Of a DNA stretch of 64,000 nt, positions 58,346 through 64,000 are shown one piece after another. Origin of the DNA: Ashinkailepas kermadecensis (lineage: Eukaryota > Arthropoda > Thecostraca > Neolepadidae); assembly GCA_034440615.1 (NCBI GenBank), contig JAOTOM010004841.1:212501-276500 (forward strand), read 5' to 3'. Position numbers and translations under genes: made by a program. The notes under the pieces were generated by a model, which ran no database searches, was not told the DNA's origin, and saw only the letters and a program-made list of their open reading frames with translations. Within the stretch, counting starts at the first letter, position 1; each line of letters begins with the position of its first letter.

Positions 58346-58455
58346 GAGGGGCCGCGTAGTTCAGTCGGTAGTCCGTTCGACTCATGATCGTAAGATCGTG
58401 GTTGCGAACCCCACAACCAGCTGGAATGCTGAGTCTTGTGTATGTCCCGTAGCCG
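58346..58455 (+). mobile_element. SINE-D: tRNA-like head
   Basis: GGGGCCGCGTAGTTCAGTCG, GACTCATGATCGTAAGATCG, TGGTTGCGAACCCCACAACC. It resembles a tRNA with a CAT anticodon, but the 3' acceptor strand is absent and the sequence runs on as in SINE-B. Directly abuts SINE-C copy 2. Confidence 0.65.
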
Positions 58456-59287
58456 AGGTGATGTCACTTTGCTTATCTTCATTGTGTGATTGGTGTCGCA
58501 ATCTTTATGGAATTGGTGATAAAGTAGAATTTTGATGCACGATGTCCTCTGGCGTCTTCCTTTCTACTGCATTTCCACCTCAACCCGCACCATAATCGGC
58601 CTGTTCCTCTTTCTGCTCTCCGACTCCTTTTTTCTTCCCTTATATCCAGCCCGCTTTCCTTCCTTCCTCTCGCCAGCCGGTGAATGATTTTCCGTTTTTC
58701 GCCGGTATGCAATTTTCGCCGTCCCTCACCTTTCCAATCTCCAATCCTTCTTCGCCAATCCGCCCTCTATGTCCCTCGCCTCTGATTCCCCTTCCCCAAA
58801 TTGGGCGCGAAATGGCCCAAGCAGTTCTGTAGTCCGTTGCCACAAAATTAAGGAACAAAAATCAGCATCCGCTGCTACCACTGTGTATTCCTGCCCGTCT
58901 TGTTCAACCACTTGCGTGGGATACGGTCGCTTGCAGTACGGCATCCCCTCCCATGACCCCTGACCTGACCAGGGTTGGATTTATGCTTTGAAGTCCTGGG
59001 AATGGAGGAGGAAGTTTTGGAGCCTTCAAGTTCGGGGAGGATAATTTGAATTCAGAACATCAGGAACTCTTTCACACCTTCCTTTGGCATCTTTGGCATT
59101 TTTGTGAAAGCGCAAACGGTTTGCAGTCTGTAAAAGTAGCTTCATTCAATCGCATGGCAAAAGAAGGAGAGGGCACTTTTCTGAAGAGGGTAATGTTCTG
59201 GATGGCGAAGAAAATCCGGGACAAGGCCATGTGTCCAATCCTGTCCCTGACACGGCGCCAGGTGGCCCTGCAGTTGGCGCGTCCTGT
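58456..59287. other. Intron 9, middle: no gene
   Basis: CT-rich 58540-58800; nothing coding recognised. Confidence 0.5.
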
Positions 59288-59429
59288 TTATTGTGTTTAT
59301 TGTGTAATTCACGACGCACTGTATGCACATTCACGGCTGATGGCGCCGCCCACACTGTTCCACCGGTGTGCCACGGGATTTGGAAATGTCCCGAGCGGTG
59401 CGAGTGTTGAACCCGGGACCTTTGGTGCC
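59288..59429 (-). mobile_element. SINE-C copy 3, 5'-truncated, 17-bp target duplication, next to exon 10
   Basis: The tRNA-like head is truncated just after the B box; body and tail are intact. Perfect duplications CAGTTGGCGCGTCCTGT lie at 59271-59287 and 59430-59446. The insertion ends 60 bases before the exon 10 splice acceptor. Confidence 0.96.
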
Positions 59430-59506
59430 CAGTTGGCGCGTCCTGTAGCGTCGGAGCGCCAGCAGGGCGAGCGTGCGCTGACAGCAGGCTGGTGTGTTCG
59501 CCGCAG

Positions 59507-59673
59507 AGTCCGCCTCTGGGCCGGACGTGATGGCCTCGGAGCTGCACAGCATCAGACTGCGACTGGAGGAGAAGCGGCGCAACATCGAGAAGGAGAAGCG
59601 CCGCATGGAGTCGGCCATGAACCGGCAGAAGCAGTCGGTCGGCAAGCAGGCGTTCCTGCAGGCGGTGGGTCAG
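59507..59673 (+). CDS. Patronin: Patronin exon 10: CC1 helix
   Basis: Two bases and 55 codons, acceptor CCGCAG, donor GTGCGT, ending in phase 0. The segment ELHSIRLRLEEKRRNIEKEK then RRMESAMNRQKQSVGKQAFL is the CAMSAP CC1 signature, a highly charged single helix (LEEKRRxIExEKRRME). In CAMSAPs this region is reported to bind spectrin and calmodulin in vertebrates; binding here is not shown. A young SINE with 17-bp target-site duplications ends only about 60 bases before the exon. Confidence 0.97.
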
Positions 59674-60057
59674 GTGCGTGGCGGCAGTTGAGCGAGGCGG
59701 CTGAGATGGAGGGCTCTGCACTGGCAGTCGAGAGACGCGGCGATGGAGAATGGGATGAAATGGAAGGGAGAGGCTCCTCACGAGCAGTGGAGAGCGGAGC
59801 ACACGAGGGTGCAAATGAAATGGAAAGAGGGGGTGGAAGGAGTAGGGTGCGGCAGATGGCTTGGAAGGATGGGTGAGAGGTGCGTGAAGCATGAGTGCGG
59901 ATACAACGTGAATTGGGTATTCAGGAGGCGGGAGGGAATATATCGGAGGTATCCGTCCAATGTGGTTCAGCGTGAAATGCCACTAGACGCTGGTTTAATT
60001 GTCCGTGTCGTGACAGTCGGCGCAACTCGGCCATGCGCCGCCTCTCAGTCAGTGTCG
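59674..60057. other. Intron 10, start: no gene
   Basis: Purine-rich 59700-59900; nothing coding recognised. Confidence 0.5.
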
Positions 60058-60230
60058 TATCGCGGTAGCTGAGTCGGTAGGGCGTAGGACTTTTGGTCGA
60101 AAGGTCGTGGGTTCGGAGCTCAACGTCGGCGGCAGCGCCGACTCCACCCGCGACTGATCGGCGTGCGAGACTGGCGACGCCATGTGGTCCGGCAGTAAAG
60201 TGCGTCGTAAAAGAGGCCAATGTTTTCGGC
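60058..60230 (+). mobile_element. SINE-B copy
   Basis: TATCGCGGTAGCTGAGTCGG, AAAGGTCGTGGGTTCGGAGC, core GACTGATCGGCGTGCGAGAC TGGCGACGCCATGTGG, tail AAGTGCGTCGTAAAAGAGGC CAATG. Confidence 0.9.
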
Positions 60231-60409
60231 CGGTGTCGAGTGTCTGGTAATTCAGTGGTGGGTAGCTGCACTGCACTGAGAAGTGCTGTGACGTGTGTCG
60301 AGTGATGGACGCCAGGTGTTATGCGGCCGCTGACTCACCATGACCCGACTCTTCCCCCCCCCCCCCCCACCATCGCGACTGTCGTGTCCACGTCGATGAC
60401 CACGTGGAG

Positions 60410-60835
60410 CGTCGTGTGGCTGGTCGTTGAGTATGGTGTGGGTGTGGCTCGTCGCTGTGTGGTGTGGGTGTGGCTCGTCGCTGTGTGGTGTGGGTGTGGC
60501 TCGTCTCTGAGTGTGGTGTGGGTGTGGCTGGTGGCTGTGTGGTGTGGGTGTGGCTCGTCGCTGTGTGTGGTGTGAGTGTGACTGGTCGCTGTGTGGTGTG
60601 AGTGTGGTGTGGGTGTGGCTCGTCTCTGTGTGGTGTGGGTGTGGCTCGTCTCTGAGTGTGGTGTGGGTGTGGCTGGTGGCTGTGTGGTGTGGGTGTGGCT
60701 CGTCGCTGTGTGGTGTGGGTGTGGCTCGTCGCTCAGTGTGGTGTGGGTGTGGCTCGTCTCTGAGTGTGGTGTCGGTGGTGGCTGAGTGTGGTATAAGTGT
60801 GTTGTGGGTGCGGCTCGTCTGAGTGTGTTGTGACG
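60410..60835. repeat. 26-bp minisatellite, about 16 copies, ending at exon 11
   Basis: Unit GTGTGGTGTGGGTGTGGCTC GTCGCT, with GTCTCTGA and GGTGGCT variants. The last units run to within about 15 bases of the acceptor. Confidence 0.95.
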
Positions 60836-60846
60836 CCGCGGCGCAG

Positions 60847-61002
60847 GGTAAGTCGCGTGCCGCCGGCTCGGCGACCGACAGCGGCCCGCCACAGTCGCCC
60901 GAAGAGTCGCCAGACAGGCCGGAGCCGCTGCCGGACATGGTCGACAGTGTCGAGGTGGTGGCCGACTCTGGCGCCGGCCGCGCCACGTCCCCCTCGCTAC
61001 AG
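60847..61002 (+). CDS. Patronin: Patronin exon 11: linker after CC1
   Basis: Fifty-two codons, phase 0 to 0, acceptor GGCGCAG and donor GTGACG. Starts GKSRAAGSATDSGPPQSPEE and ends SGAGRATSPSLQ; it is acidic and Ser/Pro-rich. The position just after the CC1 helix (AFLQAVGQ then GKS) matches the family, where Lys-rich or Ser-rich disordered sequence follows. A GTAAGT sits four bases into the exon. Read as a donor it would leave only one base of exon, so it is ignored. Confidence 0.85.
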
Positions 61003-61194
61003 GTGACGCTTGGCTGGCTCACATCGGCACGCAGCGCCCTGTAGCGTCCCGGTGTGTCACGTCGCCCCTGCCGCTCCGTTGTGACGTGGCGCATCGCTCT
61101 GGTGTGGCGTCGGGTAACGCTCGGGTGTGGCGCCATGTACCAGCCTTTTGTGACGTTGCGCACGGCTCTGATTTGACGTTACGTGCCGCTCCAG
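61003..61194. other. Intron 11, start: diverged repeat units
   Basis: GTGTGACGTxxCGCAC/GTGTGGCG words lead into the next array. Confidence 0.6.
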
Positions 61195-61880
61195 TGTGAC
61201 CGCACACACAGCCATGGTGTGACGTCACGTCACACCACAGATGTGACGTCACGTACTGCCACAGCCATGGTGATATGTCGCGTACCGCCACAGCCATGGT
61301 GTGACGTTATGTACCGTCACGGCTGTGGCGAGACGTCACGTACCGCCACAGCCATGGTGTGACGTCACGTACCGCCCAGCCATGGTGTAACGTCACGTAC
61401 CGCCACAGCCATGATGAGACGTCACGTACCGCCACAGCCATGGTGTGACGTCACGTACCACCACAGTCATGGTGAGACGTCACGTCACACAACAGCCATG
61501 GTGAGACGTCACGTACCGCCACAGCCATGGTGTGACGTTATGTACCGCCACAGCCATGGTGTGACGTCACGTACCGCCACAGCCATGAGACGTCACGTAC
61601 CGCCCAGCCATGGTGTGACGTTATGTACCGCCACGGCTGTGGTGAGACGTCACGTCACACCACTGCCATGGTGAGACGTCACGTACCACCATGGGGGACA
61701 AGTAGTCTAGGGGTAAGTTGCTCGTCTCACAATCGAAAGATTGTGGGTTCGAGTCTCACCTGTCGCTACTCTTCGCCCGCGACCAATCGGCGTGAGAGAT
61801 TGGCGACGCTACATGACTCAACGGTCGACGTGTCGTAAAACCAATAACCACGTACCGCCACGGCTGTGGTGTGACGTTAC
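61195..61880. repeat. About 29-bp minisatellite with CRE-like sites, interrupted by a SINE
   Basis: Unit GTGTGACGTCACGTACCGCC ACAGCCATG, about 18 copies. At least five perfect TGACGTCA sites and about six AGACGTCA. Continues for one or two units after the SINE at 61694-61849. Confidence 0.95.
61694..61849 (+). mobile_element. SINE-A copy 6, inside a minisatellite
   Basis: Full SINE-A (GGGGACAAGTAGTCTAGGGG to AAAACCAATAACC). Flanked by CACGTACCACCAT and CACGTACCGCCAC, which are array units and may also be the target duplication. Confidence 0.93.
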
Positions 61881-63332
61881 GCTGTGGTTTGATGGCGGCG
61901 GCTGTTGCACAACGGTAGACTGCTCGGCTTGCGTTGTCTTGGCCGACTGCCGTAGCGGCGGTCGGCGCGTCCCTGAAGCGCCACGCCTGTACACAGCTGG
62001 ACGGGCCGCCGCCTGGCGTGCCTTCGGAAGCGGGCAGGCAGGGCAGTCCCTGGTGTTAGTGGTCAGCCGCGACCGTACCGTCGGAAGCTGGCCGGGCAGG
62101 GGCAGTCCCTGGTGTTAGTGGTCAGCCGCGACCACTATCCGTGTCGGTGCCTGCCATTCTGCACCCAGCTGGAGGTTATTGTGGATTGGCTTCGTACTCT
62201 GGGATGCTCGGAACTTTGTTGGGCACGCGATCGGTAACGTATGGTGTCGTGGAGTAAGGTGCCATCTAGTCGGTGGAAATCCGAGTAGTGTGGTGGGCTG
62301 GATCAAGGAATGGTTTGGCTAGCCTGTGTAAATCAAGGAATGATGCAAATGAGGATGTTAAGAAACGTGAAATCCAAATTTTAAGTGACTCGTGGTTGAA
62401 CGTGTTCCCCGGTGCTCGGTGTGTACCATCAACCACAGAATTGGCATCACTAGTATCGTGCCTCGCGGGCTGTGACTCTCGTACCGCGGCTGCCTGGGTC
62501 AGTTGTGTTAACCACAGCGCTTTAACTGTGTTAAACTTACCTTTGTGAGTCGCAGCGGCTGGGCATTGTTTGTCTTGATTGTCTGCGTTTTTGTGTGTAA
62601 CGGCATGCAGACTACTCCGTGTTGTTTGTCTCTTAATAGTTGTGTTGTATTGCTTGTGCTTGTGCGCGTTGGCATGCCCTCTAATAGCTCCCAGTATCGT
62701 CGTAGACTGTTTGCATGGAGTGCTGATTATGTAGCGGAAGAAATGCTCGTTTCACGCCACACTGCGCAGCTGTGGGTAACCATGGCAACTGGCGCATTAT
62801 TTGCCGGAGAATGTGGTGAGCCCCATGACGAACCATAAAGCGCCTGAATCATGTCGATAAATGACGCGTTTGGTTATCTGTAAGTAGGTCGACAGGGTTG
62901 CAAATCGCCTCATGCCAATATTTACTGTGTACATGTAGTGATGGGTATGGATTGGACGCGTCTGGTTCAAATTGTTCAGGTTGTGTCGACATAGATGAAT
63001 CAGCAGTAGAAGTTTTCAGAAAACGACTGCATCTAATTTGCTGTTCTGACGCATGTTGTCATAGGTTTCTAAATATTTGACGTCGAATATATGTAGTGAA
63101 AACATCATGGGGCGGGAAGCACGTGTGACTTGGTTTGGCCGGTGGAGGGTGGGGGTGTTTCAGTCACCTCAGAACTGTGACTGATCTCTATCCTGATGTC
63201 GTTCGGACATGTACCGTGGTTAAGACCACGGGCCGGCCATGGTGTGACGTCAGTGTCACGTGTCCGTGACGTGACGCGACGTAACGTGACGTGACGTGAC
63301 GCGACGTGACGTGACGTGTGACCCGCCAGCAG
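61881..63332. other. Intron 11, rest: no gene; TGACGTGACG repeats at 63235-63320
   Basis: A direct repeat GGCAGTCCCTGGTGTTAGTG GTCAGCCGCGACC occurs twice at about 62040 and 62100. The end of the intron is a (GTGACGTGACGCGAC)n-like run up to the acceptor. Confidence 0.6.
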
Positions 63333-63448
63333 GACGTCAGCCAGAACCTCAGGCACATGAAGGAGAAGTGGTCGCGCGATCCAGACTCACCCGGCGCCGC
63401 CGATCTCGACAACATGGACTACGACCAGTACACCAGCTCGCTGCAGAG
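63333..63448 (+). CDS. Patronin: Patronin exon 12: start of second coiled coil
   Basis: Thirty-eight codons plus two bases, donor GTGGGT. Encodes DVSQNLRHMKEKWSRDPDSP then LDNMDYDQYTSSLQ. The D-x-YxQYxxSLxS pattern that continues into exon 13 (SMNESLTELQDDIQRLS) is the family motif before the helical segment preceding the CKK domain. The acceptor is a NAGNAG (CAGCAG). Using the first AG would add one Gln (start 63330) without changing frame. Confidence 0.93.
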
Positions 63449-63862
63449 GTGGGTGCCTCCGCCCCCTGCCCGCCCCCATTGACGGTGAGCTCTGAAGCTA
63501 TGCTGTCATGATCCAACCGTACGAGGAATATCAGTGCTGAGGCGTTGGCTAAACTCGACCACCGTGCGGCCGAAAACAAAGCTCCGACCTCGCTCCAAAA
63601 ACTGCAACATTAAACGTCTAGTTTCTTTTCATAATACAGCATGTAAATTCAAAGAAATGTTCGCGGGGTTCTTAAAAAATAGCTTACCTACCCTTCGGTC
63701 ACGTGACGGAGTAACTAAGCACGATTTATACAAAGACGTCCCCACTGGTCAAGCAGATGTATCGGACTAGCTTTGTGGGAGCGGTTTTGACTTGACTGTT
63801 GGCGCGTGAGTGTCGAATGCTCCTGTGTTGTCTGATGGTCCGCGTGTCCCGCCTTCGTGCAG
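63449..63862. other. Intron 12 (414 nt)
   Basis: No feature recognised. Confidence 0.6.
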
Positions 63863-64000
63863 CATGAACGAGTCGCTGACCGAGCTGCAGGACGACATCC
63901 AGCGTCTGTCGCAGCAGCAGTCCCAGATGCAGCAGATGTCGCAGGTATCGCCGCAGCAGATGTCGCAGCCGCCGCCGCAGCAGATGCAGCAGATGCACAA
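63863..64000 (+). CDS. Patronin: Patronin exon 13 (runs off the window): coiled coil and Gln-rich stretch
   Basis: One base completes Ser, then SMNESLTELQDDIQRLSQQQ and a run rich in Gln and Met (QMQQM, SPQQMSQPPP). The first part matches the Patronin helix NxSLxxLQxxIxRLxxQQ. The Gln/Met-rich part is low-complexity and typical of arthropod Patronin. Acceptor TTCGTGCAG. The exon continues past 64000, so the CKK domain is not visible. Confidence 0.94.

Larger units (their letters stand above)
14176..64000 (+). other. Patronin: Patronin/CAMSAP gene span (partial, exons 2 to 13)
   Basis: Twelve exons joined in consistent phase give about 895 residues of a Patronin/CAMSAP protein. This family binds and protects non-centrosomal microtubule minus ends in the cytoplasm. 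The family order is visible: N-terminal region and CAMSAP-type CH domain (residues 1-294, counted from exon 2), a Ser/Arg-rich disordered linker (295-704), the conserved CC1 helix (about 713-757), a second acidic linker (760-811), then the start of the next coiled coil (about 812-895). The start exon is not recognised; Patronin proteins normally have only a few to about ten residues before the segment at 14176. The tubulin-binding CKK domain lies past the window end. Coding exons are strongly G/C at third positions, unlike many introns. Intron sizes run from 414 to 14935 nt. Confidence 0.95.

Noticed and set aside
28440..60230. Functional tRNA genes at the SINE heads (28440, 42792, 45075, 58346, 60058)
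   Set aside because: A and B boxes are good but the acceptor stems do not close and the sequences run into SINE bodies.

Overview
This window is animal nuclear DNA, most likely from an arthropod. It is dominated by one protein-coding gene on the + strand, an orthologue of Patronin/CAMSAP, the microtubule minus-end binding protein. Twelve exons can be placed from 14176 to the window end. All splice phases agree and together they encode about 895 residues: the N-terminal region, the CAMSAP-type calponin-homology (CH) domain, a disordered basic linker in one 1.03-kb exon, the short conserved helix (CC1), and the start of the C-terminal coiled-coil/Gln-rich part. The first coding exon was not found, and the C-terminal CKK domain must lie beyond 64000. 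The arthropod assignment rests on the Patronin-like N-terminus and on an arthropod-type histone H2B inside intron 3. I cannot name the species.

The rest is intron and 5' flank, and it is unusually repeat-rich. It carries at least twenty minisatellite arrays with units of 22 to 134 bp, some over 1 kb, plus pure microsatellites. It also carries a set of tRNA-derived SINEs, which I call A to F, and a LINE reverse-transcriptase remnant at 8550-9027. A Penelope-like GIY-YIG endonuclease remnant lies near 30909-31091. Several SINE copies have perfect 14-17 bp target-site duplications, so the insertions are recent. Different tRNA-like heads share one central core and one 3' tail, which suggests a modular SINE group moved by a single partner LINE.

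Layout: 1-14175 holds no confirmed gene, only CpG-rich stretches, an inverted repeat pair (4075-4464 / 5297-5605), a 35-bp minisatellite, the LINE remnant and a long CAGA/CAGG tract. Exon 2 is at 14176-14274, followed by a 7.4-kb intron with a 1.5-kb 24-bp minisatellite, then exon 3 (21713-21928). The 14.9-kb intron 3 carries a 1.2-kb 40-bp array, the H2B copy with a 1-nt frameshift, SINEs, the Penelope remnant and further arrays. Its 3' end is a tandem duplication of the splice-acceptor region of exon 4 (36864-37073). Exons 5 to 13 follow at 42964, 48014, 48548, 56246, 57051, 59507, 60847, 63333 and 63863.

The most notable signals are three. Nearly every Patronin acceptor is preceded by TGAC-bearing, branch-point-like sequence, often reiterated. 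The exon-4 acceptor has been duplicated into a decoy that could make a frameshifting cryptic exon. The SINE group shares a core and tail. No bacterial operons, CRISPR arrays, intact tRNA genes or rRNA genes were seen. Most long open frames are artefacts of GC-rich DNA or of minisatellites.
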